Origin: Argyresthia goedartella
Lineage: Eukaryota; Arthropoda; Insecta; Lepidoptera; Argyresthiidae
DNA length: 64,000 bases
Assembly (NCBI GenBank): GCA_949825045.1
Contig: OX463816.1
Coordinates: forward strand, 14,689,579-14,753,578
Reading direction: 5' to 3'
In this document: positions 21,973-34,406 of the stretch, piece by piece
How positions within the stretch are numbered: the first letter of the stretch is position 1
Layout of the letters: each line of letters starts with the position of its first letter
Notes under the pieces: generated by a model
Databases searched by the model: none
The model's input: only the letters and a program-made list of their open reading frames with translations
What the model was told of the DNA's origin: nothing
Translations under genes and position numbers: made by a program

Positions 21973-22459
21973 ATTCTGATGTTAACTTGGGAAATTTCAG
22001 CTCTTCTGCTATTTCAACAAATATAAACGAAAAGGCTATTTCTTTATGCAATCGCCTAGACTCCTAAGCTAAGTAGTATAGCCCGAATAAATGGTATTAC
22101 TTAGGGAATGACAACTCTTCTATCATTACAACAAATAGAGTCGGAAACACTAAGTATTACTTTATGAAATGTGCTTCATAGAAACCGCACAGACTCCTAA
22201 TATTATTATTATAGTCCGAAAAAATGGTATAACTTATAGAATTAAAACTCTTCTGCCATTCCAACAAATAGAGACGGAAAGACTTATAAAATGTTCTTAA
22301 TAGAAACCGTAGAGACTCCTAATCTTCTTAGTATAGTCCGAAAAAATGCTATAACTCATAGAATTACAACTTTTCTGCCATTCCAACAAATAGTCCGAAC
22401 AAATAGTTCCTTTATGGAATGTGCTTAATATAAATAGCCTTAACGCCTAAGTTTGCTAG
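21973..22459 (+). repeat. diverged minisatellite, about 125-bp units
   Basis: Clear units start at 22077, 22210 and 22332 with TATAG(C/T)CCGAA(T/A)AAATG, and each contains CTTCTGCCATTCCAACAAATA and AGACTCCTAA. A more worn unit precedes them from about 21973. Unit lengths are 133, 122 and 128 bp. Confidence 0.8.
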
Positions 22460-25400
22460 TATGGTACAAAAAGTGATAGTAATAAATAACACAGAAATGA
22501 AATACATACAGTATTCACACCTTCGCCGTTGTCCTTTATCAAGGAGAACCACACAACCCGCCTCGCCCGGATCCGCCTATGCACGAATACAACAATTCAA
22601 CTAGCTGCATGACGCAATGTAATTAATGCACATTAAAAATAAATACTGAGATTTACGGCTCAAGCCATTTGCATTATTAACATTGGGTATGTCTGCCGCA
22701 TTCCGTTCGTATAGCCTATGAGGAAGCTTGATAGTATTTTTTTATGAAATTGTTCAAGAACATTATTATGGTTGCCCTCGTGAACTATTTCCTGATACTT
22801 TGCCCATTGAGAGAATTTTACTGTACTCGTAACTATTCGGTGAGGTTAGCGAGTTGCTCAAAATTATTCACAATTACTATAACTTTTTTGAATGTAAGTA
22901 AAAATAATTGGGCAGCTTTTGTATTAAAATAAAAATAAAAAGGTTTTCAAACAAACTCATAGGTTTTCAACCAAGTACCTGAAATTCCAGTCATGCGTCC
23001 ATTTTGAAAATGGAGAACAATGTGTCGAACCACGCCGATACCACTCGAATATGATGATGCGATGCATAGGGAAATCCTAGCAATTACGCCAGCATTTTTC
23101 ACCGTCCGATACCTATCGTATGAAATATTGTATGCACCTACTCGTGTAACATCAAAAAGGTTTCAGAATACTTAGTGAATCAACAACCAGCGAAAAAGTA
23201 TAACGAAAAATCTTATTTTTATGTACAATTTTTTATTTTTGTTTCTAATATGTAGTTTCGAACTAAGTTCGAATATTTCAACCTTTTTCCATAAATTAAG
23301 AAACAAAAGACACCGAATATTTTGAAAATAGAACGCTAGAAAGTTCGAAATTTTAAAGCAAAGCAACGGCAACTTGCAGATAACGCCAGCACCAGCCAAG
23401 TATTACGCAGTCTGGCAGTCTAATCTCACTGAACCTCTGTCACGAACGATCGCAGCCGCATTCCGGGCGTGCCTGCCGCCAATACGCAAGGTGTCGGTAG
23501 CCGCAAACATGCCTTCTGGCATCTATCCTCTTTGCAAGTAGAGGAAAAAATAGCGTTCTTATTTCAAATGCTAGTTGGAGAATGCGGTTTGCGAGGCAAA
23601 CAAAGAACAGTTTTGAAAAGAGAATAGAACAAACAGTAAGTTTCCGACATCTATCGATTGTCATTGGTAAATGACAATCTATAGACTGCTGTTTACTAGC
23701 GCGTGATGGTTGTCGTGACAACCGGTTGTCAAGGGTCTTCCGTGGTTTGCATATTCACATTCTTGATCGACAGTTGGATATTGCGATATCAAATTATGCT
23801 TGATTCCCCTTCATTTCGTAATTTCAATAGGCTCTTTTGTTGAGATATTAGTTTGAACAATTTTATTTTATGGTATTAAACATAAAGAGCAAGAATCAAA
23901 ACCACATTCCGTCAGACTCGGCCACGTTAAGAATAACAAAAGACAGGCATCTTTCTATACAACTTTCTTCTTTGCATTCCAAAATGAGAAACAATAATGC
24001 AAGTTTCCATAAAAAAACAACTTCACTATAATTCGATGTCGGTTTACAGTGAGACGCTTCAAACGGAATGAATTCAAACGCCAGCTCTAGGAAGAGTTTA
24101 AACATAATGAAATTCTTCAAATATCACCCTCTTCCCATGAGGATTAAAATTCATGTAATTTCGTCTGCGGTTTTATTTAGAGGAGGTACGAAGGCTCCTA
24201 CCCTAGCACACTCGTGGTATTAGAGCCATTTGGTCCGAAACTATATTTTTCCAATTACGGATTATTTTCAAAGTAATAACAATCTTTTAAAAACTGGAAA
24301 ATACCTAGATGATTATGCTTAATGTCTCTAACAATAAAAACAAATCGGTGTTTAAATACTTATTGATGCTAATAGATTTCACGTCAACTAGCCGTGTTTG
24401 ATTGCGCATGTTGATTTTGGGTACAAATGAATTAAACAACAGGGGACAACGGCATGGAAACAACCATGTCTATACTGATTTAACTGTTCTGTGCACGTCC
24501 GACTGTCCGGCAAATATAAGCCCACGTCGGCTTCACGTGTAAAACGCCTCGCATCGTAATCAGATTCTATTGTAGACTTAATGTACATGAGCCTAATAAT
24601 TACCTAAGCGCCGCCGTAAATACATTAAATGACTGAAATCGTTGACTGGAATACATCAAGAGGGACGTCGTAAAAACCTTTTGATTTGAGTAAGCGCTCA
24701 GTGCCCCCAGTACATTCAAAATTATATGAAGTTGCCAAAGGTATTCAGAGAAAAGTGTTGACTCGTCTTCGTACTGGTGGCGCTAAGAAGTTAATTTGAT
24801 TAGATACGTATTGTGTCACGTTTGTATTTTTCAATTGTTTGTGGAATTTCCATGTTTGTATATCTACATTTATCAAGAATCCTAAAGACCATCTTGTATT
24901 TCTTGAAACAAAAGCAGTCTAGAAGGAGAGACCTGAGTAATGCGTTTGCGTGAGAGCTTCCATCCGTATAAGGACGACGGTGAGACGCGTGTATGTAAGT
25001 TTCGTCACTGTAGTATACTCTTGTTAAGTAGCCCATTGGCAGGCCCTCTGCACGCACACAATCGCAATTTTCAGGTCTCGCCTTCTTGCCTGTATACCTA
25101 GAATTATATACTGTACCGCTAATTCAGACTAGACGCGTGCCTACTTCTATTACTGGTTGGCTTACTTTTACCAACTTTCCGCAATTACTTATCAATACCA
25201 GATTTATGAGACCTACGTACCAATTTCCAAGCCCTAAGGCTAACCGTAGTTTATTATCGAGACATGTAAGTACATGTATAGTTTAAGTGGTGGTTTTGAT
25301 TTCGCAGTAATTGCTACGCGGTTATCCACTTAGAAAGTCGAAGGAGACAATGGGACAGTGGAGTAAGAAGTAACACATCTGTAAAATGTCGCTCTACTGA

Positions 25401-28163
25401 AGCAAATGTCTGTCTTTTTTAATGGGCAGTGTTCCTTTTAATGGCGTTAATTTACATAAAAGTACATCATCACACGTCTTATGTATAAGATGCTTGATTT
25501 CATAATATATTATTGCCGGTATATGGAAGTTCATATTGTATTATTTTCATATTTCCGGGTATGGTTGGTAGGTATTATATTAATATTATCAAGTATGAAT
25601 TCGGTTTAATTTGTATTGCTTCCTCATATTTGTTTGAAATATTGAAAGAGCAACATCACAACAACACACATCCCAAGATCGAAGACAAAGGTTCTGCACC
25701 GAGGTTGCTTACAATGTAATTAGAAAACATTACGTGCGCAGTGCCTAATTTGTACAGACAAGCCCTTTAACGTCTAGCAGGCGTGATGGTACAGAATGCT
25801 GGTAATTTCATAAATGACAATCAACGTACAAAGACGTCTGAGGGAAAGTCTGCTCATGAAATTTTGCGGATATGCAGCGTCCATATTGCAAAGTAGAGAA
25901 GTGAATGAGAAGAGGCGGGAATGTTACTGTTGTCATAATTTTTCATCATGCAGGACAGGAGTGAAGGATTCCTCTTTTCCTTAAAGAAACAATGAGCATT
26001 AATGTAGCTTGAGGAACAATGGAAATTCCCAAATACAGTTCCTTATTAGTTTAACGCACGCTTGAGTGAAAACAGAAGGAACCGCACCGATGCGTTCCAT
26101 TAAGACATTATTTTTGATGGTCTATTTGCAGAAACATTCAGAACACGGCATCCAAATTAACGCTTACCCCTTATTCTAATTACTTTGCTACGTGTCATAA
26201 CCATAATTTTTAATCTCATTCATAAATAGCATGTATTTTCATCCCCTAATCTCTATATAATTGCCGAATTATTTGCTGGCAATGTTTTTAACAAGATCAA
26301 AATGCGCTGAGACAAGCGCTAAGCGGATTTAGAGAAATTTACGTTCGTTTACAGAGCCACAATCGCGCATAGCGAAAAAAACGCTTACAAAAGGGAAGAT
26401 GTAACAATGTTTATTCAACGAATTTATTTTTTAAAAGAGATGCTTGATATGCGGAGGATGAGTGGTCATAAGCAGATTGTTTGTTTCTTGACGTAAGCTC
26501 AAAAGATTTAAGAGTGTTTCGCAACACCTGTTTCATGCCAAACAAGAAGCGAAACTTTGGAGTTAGTATTCAAAGCGAGCTTAGCGTGTGCACAAGAGAG
26601 AATGTGAAAGGTGAAAAAACCGCGAGTGATTACTGCAAATTGCCTAATTTTTTCGAGCACGTGGTTCTATCTCGTTTTTTCAGCAGTCGTCACGATATCT
26701 CGTTTCATTTTGTTTTTTTTTTTTTCGTTGGAGTGTGCCGCACTCCCCAGTACTAATAACTGTCATCCAGATTTTAATATCATATCTTCCATTTTGTACG
26801 GGTTCGCGCCGCGAGGCAATTTCCTTGCTAAAATTGTGTTTGAGGGAGTCACGAACTAAATATACTCTTTTCGGCATAAGATTGGCCCTGGTGTAAACAA
26901 ACATCGCGTTACAGAGGAAAGTTACTTCCTCGGTTATAAGATCTTCGGCCTCGGGCGTCACTTTGTTTTCCTATTACTCAAATAGTTGCCAAGTAAGGAA
27001 ATATCGTGCTCATTTCCTATATGTTTGCGGGAGTTGCTGTCCTTTATTTTTTTCAAATACTCGTGTGGCCTCTTCGGATATCCGAATTTCATTTCAGTTT
27101 TGATACTCAGGCAACCCAGTTTCGATGTTATTGACCCCTGCGGTATCTGTCTCATCACTTAGAGTGATGGAAGTCAATAAAAGAGTATGCAAGTATTATA
27201 GAGGCTATTTGAGCGCGTCCAATAACTTCGGGACGTAGACGATGCAGACGATGCAGACAATATTATGCTAGGCACGTCAAAGAAAAGACGTTGCCTGCCC
27301 TGCCTTGCACAATTTTTCTGCGTGGCCTGCGTCGTCGCCTGCATCCCAGCATATGTCCTGGCTCATCACTGTGTTGCCAGTGATTCGAATACTCGATAGT
27401 AGAGGAAATGACATCAAGGAAAGTTTTGCAAGATTTGCTCGAAACCCGAGCAAAAAATATTGTCCCCGCGGTGTGGTAAATAAAACGCATTTTTCTGTTT
27501 TATGACGGGTCTGTATATTGAATTGCTTATGTCCCCGTTTCTGTCGGCTCACATAAAAACTCGCGTTATGAGCCTAAAACATTTTACGGAATAGCCGCGA
27601 CAAAATTGATATGCATATGTTAATTGTGGTTCGTATCAGCATCTGTGTTGAGTTCAGTATTTATTTTGTCATTTCCTTTATTTCTAAATGTCGTCAGCGT
27701 CAATTAGAAGTGATACTTATTTTTTGCTCAATTTTCTAATCATAAACTTATTCCTCACCAAGTGAGAATGTTGATTTATAGTTTATTCAGGAATGTAGCA
27801 TTAGTTTAAAGTAAAGATTTATCGGTTTTATGTAATGTCGACATTAAACCTTTTATTACAGTCTTTATTGCAGCAAAGCTAAGCACCGAAGTGCGTCTAC
27901 GTCATGTTTCATAATTTCACCATTAAACTGTAAGTTTGAGCAATCTATGTGCCAAGCTATGTGTTTTACAATCCTAATTGATATTTCTAGTCTATTAAAT
28001 TCTGGTAAAAAACTATTGCAGAAAGACTGAGAGCAACCGAGCTCAAACGAATAAATAACTAATTTTGATCACTGTCGCACAGACTAATTGCACCGAAAAT
28101 GACTGCAACGACTTATTTTTGATGATTTTTGCAAGCTGAGACTACTTATGTGTAAATATATTA
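22460..28163. other. 5.7 kb of intron with nothing recognised
   Basis: No open frame over about 95 codons and no match to the repeat families described here. The frames at 23440-23721, 26481-26756 and 27277-27552 have no recognisable product. A T run lies at about 26710-26724. Confidence 0.35.
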
Positions 28164-28940
28164 TTGACCGAGCGAGCGAAGCGACCGAAGCGCCTCCGTT
28201 CTCAGTCCGTCTGTCCGTTTGGAATTATGTCCGGCTGTTCTCCTCTACAGTATGCTTGGCACCCACGAATTCTATCGGCCATCTCGAGTCCCGCCTGCCA
28301 TTCTAGCGCTTTATAGACATGGAAAGTACTCCTAACTGCCCACCGAGGATAGCAAGAAGTCAAGAAACAACAAAATGTGTATTTTCCTCTAGAATCTATG
28401 CTCTCAAAGCCTTGTCTGCACCTCCATGGGTACCAGACATGTGTCGGTCGTATATATCAAAATTAGTGAGTAACTCGGCCGAAATCATCTCAGCAATGTC
28501 GCCATGCTACCGATTGTAGACAAGCCTCGGTCGCGGTCGACATGCTAGCGTCGAATCATCTCGGGCTCGCTACAGAAATTGAAATTTTTGCATAGATAAG
28601 GCCTTTTCTCGGCCTTGGCATGCTAAGCATACTGGTCGCATTTCTAAACCGATTGTCGTGAAATTATTCGACGGTTCGATAATTCAATTTAGTTATTTTG
28701 TCAATCCAGTTTTTGGATTTTTCAAAATGGCGGAGATATGGGGTAGAAAATGTTTAAAAAAAGATATACCCGAAACGGCTTTATAGGTAATTAGGTATCG
28801 TTGGATTTGTGGAGACTTTGAAATTAGAAAATAGTTAATAGGTTGGATTGTAGATCGCAAAATGTACTTTTCAATTTATTTGTGCGGCTACTTTCATACT
28901 CCATGTACGTAACCAGATGCATTCATAAGTTTGTATGTTA
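28164..28940 (+). repeat. dispersed DNA repeat, TTGACCGAGCGAGCGAAG family, copy 2
   Basis: Begins TTGACCGAGCGAGCGAAGCG and ends GCATTCATAAGTTTGTATG. Inverted relative to the copy at 11678-12094. It contains GGCCTTTTCTCGGCCTTGGC...GCTAAGCATACTGG, which is absent from the shorter copy. Confidence 0.6.
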
Positions 28941-29079
28941 GTGGTTCAGCTTTCCACCAACAGATTAAAGTAAACAGCCAAATGAAGGCCATATATTTTA
29001 TTCGTATTATCTAAGTAGTAAAACTCATAACTACTAATTTTCAGTCTTAACAAAACATAAAAACTTAATCATTTACACC

Positions 29080-29263
29080 AGGCACATACTTGCTTCTGGC
29101 CCCGCACCCTGGTTCCCATGACACAGGGTATCCTAACCCTGTGTCATGGGAACCAGCAACAGCTCATCACCTGGGGGGTTTTTTTCTTTATCCCCAGCCG
29201 GGCATCGAACCCGGGACCTCTCGTATGGTAGGATGAGCCCAACAGCGCCAAAGAGGTCGTCAA
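29080..29263 (-). repeat. tRNA-derived SINE, family B, with internal inverted duplication
   Basis: On the minus strand the tRNA-like head is CGACCTCTTTGGCGCTG...GGTCCCGGGTTCGATGCCCG (B box GGTTCGATGCC), followed by CTGGGGATAAAG and CTGGTTCCCATGACACAGGG. Copies also lie at 37176, 49150 (minus), 55666 (minus) and 63583. This copy carries a perfect 21-bp-arm palindrome at 29109-29156. Confidence 0.8.
29109..29156. repeat. perfect 21-bp-arm palindrome in SINE B
   Basis: Arms 29109-29129 (starts CTGGTTCCCATGACACAGGG) and 29136-29156, exact complements with the 6-base loop ATCCTA. The other family members carry only one of these arms. Confidence 0.95.
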
Positions 29264-30536
29264 ATAGCATAGTCTTAACCCAGATTCACCTACTACTTAC
29301 AAAATAAGCAAAATTGTGCAATTCAGAGTGCTATTGCAATTGCTAGCATTCGTAATTTTTTTAAACCACGCCTGACTAGTTATACAATAAGAGGCTGAAA
29401 TATACACAAAGAAATAATCATATAAAATCGCATAGGAAATCCTTGTCGATGGCAGTTATTTTATAGTGCTGCAAGCAAACAATTCAAGAAAGGACGTAAC
29501 TTAAGAATCCGAGCCTCAGAGCACTCAAAGAACCCACTAACTAAAGGGGCATGGGAATCTGTTTTATATGATTGTTAAAACATACTCAGCCGACACAGAT
29601 ATCTAAGTACATTCAGCATCAGATCAAGCTTTGTAATTTGGAGATCTTGAAATCATGGACTTTCGAGATAAATAACAACTCGGTTAGAGACCTGCTGCTG
29701 TACCTACTAAAGTTCCTAAGCCAGGTTTCACCAGCATCTTACGCTGATTCGGCTAACAGATCGTAAAGAAATGGAATGCCACCATATTGAGCCTTGAAAC
29801 ATGAATTTTAGCCGTGTTAAAGTCAGTGAACCTTCTATGAGTAGGTGTAAGTTTATTAATAGTGGTTATTACGACACCTTGCTTAAAATAGACCTATGTT
29901 GTGGTATCAAAGGTGAAAATTACGACATGATTACGACACTGTTAAATTGAGCTGTACTCATCTTAGATCCTACTAATCATTCAGAACCGCTACATGCTTT
30001 GGCCACTCAAATCATCAATTACGGCATCACAACAATTGTTAAACAAAAAACGAAGACTCATCACCGGTAATGGCTTCGGCGAAACTTTATTTTATTACCT
30101 ACACATCTTCCAGTGTCGTCTCAAATAGTTCTATGTGAAGAATGAGTTTAGTCTTCGGCGTCGAGTGACTCGATTTGTTATCGGTAACGAGGCCGACCCT
30201 GCTGATGGGTGACATTTGACTATCCTCGCATCCGATAACCTATCAAATCTGTCGTGACGTCACAAGGTCTTCAGGCTTTACTTAAGTGAGGTATTTTCAA
30301 AGCTTTCTGGCAGACAGCATTTGTTTTGATCGTCGTTTTTACTTTTTAAGTGTAACTTCGAGGTTTGATTATTTGTGTTTAAGTGCTAAGTGGTCAGTAG
30401 GTATAATCGTAACTTATGATGACTATACATATTTTTGTCATCATTACTATTTTCTGCAAATATGAATAAGATAAACCATTTTTTACACCTTTCTACAAGG
30501 CAAGTGGCAGATGGCTGAGTTACAAATACCCAAAAA
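29264..30536. other. intronic, nothing recognised
   Basis: No coding or repeat signal apart from short GTTATCGG/CCGATAAC inverted words around 30178 and 30230. Confidence 0.3.
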
Positions 30537-30710
30537 TCGCTAAGTAAAACTGGAATTCCTCAATCTTTTAAGAACTTTTAGGTTTCACATCTACCCTCTC
30601 ATTTCAGATTACAACCCGATATCGCTAAGTAAAATTGGAATCTCTCAACCTTTTAGAAAACTTTCAGATTTTTCATCCACCATATTCCACCCTTTCAGAT
30701 TACACACTCA
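30537..30710 (+). repeat. two-unit tandem repeat, about 85 bp
   Basis: Units start at 30537 and 30622 with TCGCTAAGTAAAA(C/T)TGGAAT and both run to CATTTCAGATTACA or CCTTTCAGATTACA. Moderately diverged. Confidence 0.75.
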
Positions 30711-31513
30711 TGAATATCATATTCCACGCTTAAAGCAGCTTTATGAAGTCCCTACATGATTTTACACTAAGAGCAGCGTAATGCACTAAATTTCCGAGTA
30801 AATTACATAGTGGACATGTCAAGTGCGCAGGTGAACTTACCCGCTGCACGAAATCCCCGAAGGACGTTCGCCGGCAAACTCGACCATTCTTATTCAAATA
30901 GGTGAAGTGAGCGACGGCCTGTGATTCACTCGAGGGAATGAACAGTCGAGATAGTATTTTGGTGACCGTGCCGTAGAATATAAATCTCCAACTTGTTATG
31001 TGAAATACATTCTTTAAGATGTCAGTGTTTGAAAGTTTCTAGTTTAAACCGGAACCGATCAGTTTAATTCTTGAACACATTTAAAATTTTCAACCTGCCT
31101 TGACCCTTGGCCGTTACGTTTAGAGAGTTATTTAGAATAAAATTACCATTAAAATCGATATGTTTACGAATTTCGAACTCTCCAAAGTTGATACAAGCTT
31201 GGAATGTTATTTAATCCCCTGCTAAAATAATTGAGACTAATGGACGATATCGCTGGAGTAATAATATTAGAGTGTCTGGAGGACAAACCCTTAGCCGGCG
31301 GTCGCAGTAATCCGTCTCATTGACCGAAGGAAATAACGCAATACACCAACCGCGGACAAACAGGCAGAGCGTAACGACGAAAATTTACATCAGAGCGGGT
31401 TTAATGTCGCGGAGCAATCTCATTCTGAGAAGGAAGCCAGCTAAACGTATCCTGTTGATCTCGAAATTTCATTTTCCCTACGCAAGGCTTGCTTTGGTGT
31501 GTAAGTGGCAAGA

Positions 31514-31536
31514 GGGGCGGGAGGGGCGGGAGGGGG
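31514..31536 (+). repeat. G-quadruplex-type (GGGGCGGGA)n repeat
   Basis: Two tandem GGGGCGGGA units followed by GGGGG give five runs of three or more G separated by single bases, which meets the usual G4 pattern. Confidence 0.85.
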
Positions 31537-32391
31537 ACGATGCGTGCGCGATACAGCCAGCTCCGGGACAAATGACAATCACGATTGTTTCCAACTAACG
31601 CTTGGTATCAAAGGGTTAAGTTGGCAGATTGAGCTGGGAATACATTAATTAATTGATACCTCCCGGTAGCTTCCACTCGTCCGATATATATTATTAATGA
31701 TTTGTACATTACAATTATTGAATTCTAGTGGAGCATCCGCAGGAAATTACGACCGGAACCAGGTCTGATATTTATATAATTTTGTACTTTGAATTTCCCA
31801 TTATAAAATAAAGCGCAAATAAGTTTGTTTTATATTTTTGCAACTGTAATGAAAATGAAAATGAAATGAAAATGATATTTATTTCACTAAAAAGTACAAA
31901 TTACACAATGAATATAATTACATGTTATGTGAGGATTTAAAGTGCATAATTAAAATTAAATAAACCCAGTACTTGCTGTGATCCCCCACTAGGCACGCCT
32001 GTATCGTGGGAATCTTACAGAGGAGAGACTGTCACTCATACATTGAATATCAGTAATGGATTAGGCGTACAATAAAAATAGATTATAAAAATAAATCATA
32101 AATATCAAAAAGTTAAATAAAATATTAATAGTTGATAAATTATTGCATTTGGTTTGATTAGCAGTTTCGTACAAGCAGCTTTTCTGCAGTATGACAATGA
32201 AGACAGCCAATTTTTTATTACATTCTTAGCATGGTAGTAAGACATAGATTTTATATCACAATTTTGAGATATCCTTTTATACGTCATGTAATAAAACAGT
32301 TTCATAGTCAAAGTCTATCATCATCACCCTAAACCTGCCGATATTTTACTACATCTTTCTGTCATTCCCTACATTATATATAAGATCTATT

Positions 32392-32679
32392 TTGCGCGTT
32401 TTTCCAAGAACCTCGGTAGCTACGAGATCTAATTCCCGACAAGGATTCCAAGACGTAATCAACGCGACGGCCGCCTTCCTCGTTATTTCCGAACGCTTAA
32501 ACTTACTCGAGCTGTTGTCGCAAAATCCTCAATTTCTGGGTTGCACCGTTTATAGAAGCGACATGCTATTGAGTTTGTCTTTGAATCCTAGTCGGACAAG
32601 CCAAGTCGGACAGATAAATTATTTCCCGGATTATTTATTCATCATACCGGAAATACAAGAATGTCATACCAGCCAGTGA
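32392..32679 (+). other. unidentified 95-codon open frame
   Basis: Open from about 32392 to a TGA at 32679. The latter part reads NATAAFLVISERLNLLELL and YRSDMLLSLSLNPSRTSQVG and looks like an ordered, Leu-rich protein. The composition is richer in GC than the flanks. I recognise no family and see no clean splice sites. It could be the remains of a coding exon or a transposon, or chance. Confidence 0.2.
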
Positions 32680-33503
32680 GAATCAAAGAATTTAGGTAGA
32701 TACATAAACATCACAAACAATTAAAGATCAATATACAGTGGATCCAAAAGTGATTCAACTTACATTGATTTCTAACTAAAAATATATTTTTTTCTAGTAT
32801 AGTTTGGTAGCGTGATGGATATGCCAAACATAAGTTTGGCAGTGGTAAGTTGACATTCAACACCACATCTCCTCATCTTGTTTCAGCGATCTCAACCCAT
32901 GCTTTTTCAATTGCTGTTTTAACATGAAGTGAAAATATATCCCAACGTTTGGTAATTTTTATATTTACAGTAGATACTATGTACTTGTAGAGTCTTACGC
33001 CACACTTCACGGCTTAAGCCATTAATATTAATTCTACTCATTACGAATTTCAACAAAACCTATGAAGTTGCTACAAATACTGCAGTGCAGATTAATGTCT
33101 GTCAATATAACTAAGCGGCTAGTTCGCAACTTGGTCGTAAATTGAAATAACACAAGTGCCACTGATAATAAAACGTAAAATATGAATATTTCGTCATCCT
33201 CAGGCAACCGTAGCTAGCGCAAACTGTTGTGAAATACGCCCGAGGCGAATGTAAGTTTGTATCTTTAGACAAATGTTACTTGGCAGTAAGAGACATTATG
33301 TGACCCAGTCATATTATACCTTGCCCAAAATTGACGAAGAGTTACAATTATTGGTGTACTTGTCAGAATTATGAACAGATAATGAAACGAGAGTACGTAA
33401 AAGTAGATTAGAGCCCCGTCACTAATTGATCAACATTGCTCGGGTATTACCAAGTTCAAAACCTTTGAAACGGTCGTCGTAGGGTAGGTCTCACTGGATC
33501 TAT

Positions 33504-33552
33504 GTGGACACAACTATGCCTCTGCCACCCCGTATGGGAAAAGGCGTGACGC
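33504..33552 (+). repeat. SINE A 3' tail fragment
   Basis: TGTGGACACAACTATGCCTC...CACCCCGTATGGGAAAAGGC, then GTGACGCTATAT. Confidence 0.6.
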
Positions 33553-33614
33553 TATATATCTATCGTATAAAATACAATTACTATAAATTAATTATTAATT
33601 AGACCTTAAATCCA

Positions 33615-33842
33615 AAATTTGGCTGACTTGTTTTCTTGTTAAGCTGATAACTTTCAAACCACTGAACAGATTTTAATAAAACTTGGGTAAGAACTATCGG
33701 AGGGATAACATTCTGTACACCCGTTTGAGCATTAGAATGCCACAGACAGATAAACAGACAGACTTCTGTCTATCTGTGAGTCTGTCTGTGGTACTCTACG
33801 CTCAAACGCGCTTTAAATTTATAACACCCCTCTTTTAAAAAA
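33615..33842 (+). repeat. dispersed repeat ending CATAACACCCCT, with hairpin
   Basis: Shares TTGTTAAGCTGAT, CCCGTTTGAGC, CCACAGACAG and ATAACACCCCTCTTTT with 38985-39190. An imperfect inverted repeat with arms of about 41 bp (33722-33808, from CGTTTGAGC to GCTCAAACG) is present only in this copy. Confidence 0.55.
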
Positions 33843-34406
33843 ATGACAACACGGTTCGTCATCTCTCTCCGAACCGTCTGAAACTAATGAGACAGTATCA
33901 CCACGGGTGGCCTGCAATTTAGTGTGAAGAACGTTTTGCTATTGTCCAACAAAACGATTGCTTCGATGACTTGGCATCATAATAGAGAGTCTTATTAGTT
34001 AGTCGAATGATAGGTTACCTTAACTTTATTTACTAAAAGGGGGTTTGAATCTATATTATGTTCTATTCTTGGAACATAACAACATCACCAAATTAAAGTG
34101 AACAAGCGATTCATCGAGGCAAACTGGCTATTAAATAAAGATAATGATGATGTACATTTACTATGCAATTATAATATCAAATGGTCTGCTGAAGGAGCCT
34201 TCTTAATTCCAATAGAAAACAATTCGCTGAGGGGGAGTTCATAAGAATCGTGTGCTTTGTGCGAAGTTTGATATTCGCACATATTTCGATTAATACCGCT
34301 TTTTATAGGTTCTGTGATGCGGGGTATTCATTTCGAAGGTCTTATTTGTGTTTCAAAATCAATTTCAAGGTCATAATATTTTTATATTACCTATTTTTTT
34401 CTTACT

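Larger units (their letters stand above)
30711..33503. other. intronic, mostly unrecognised
   Basis: 31320-31598 is open for 92 codons and includes the G-rich repeat at 31514-31536. 31975-32030 has a faint match to the SINE B 3' region (CCCCACTAGG...CGTGGGAAT). A 95-codon open frame at 32392-32679 is listed separately. Nothing else was identified. Confidence 0.3.
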
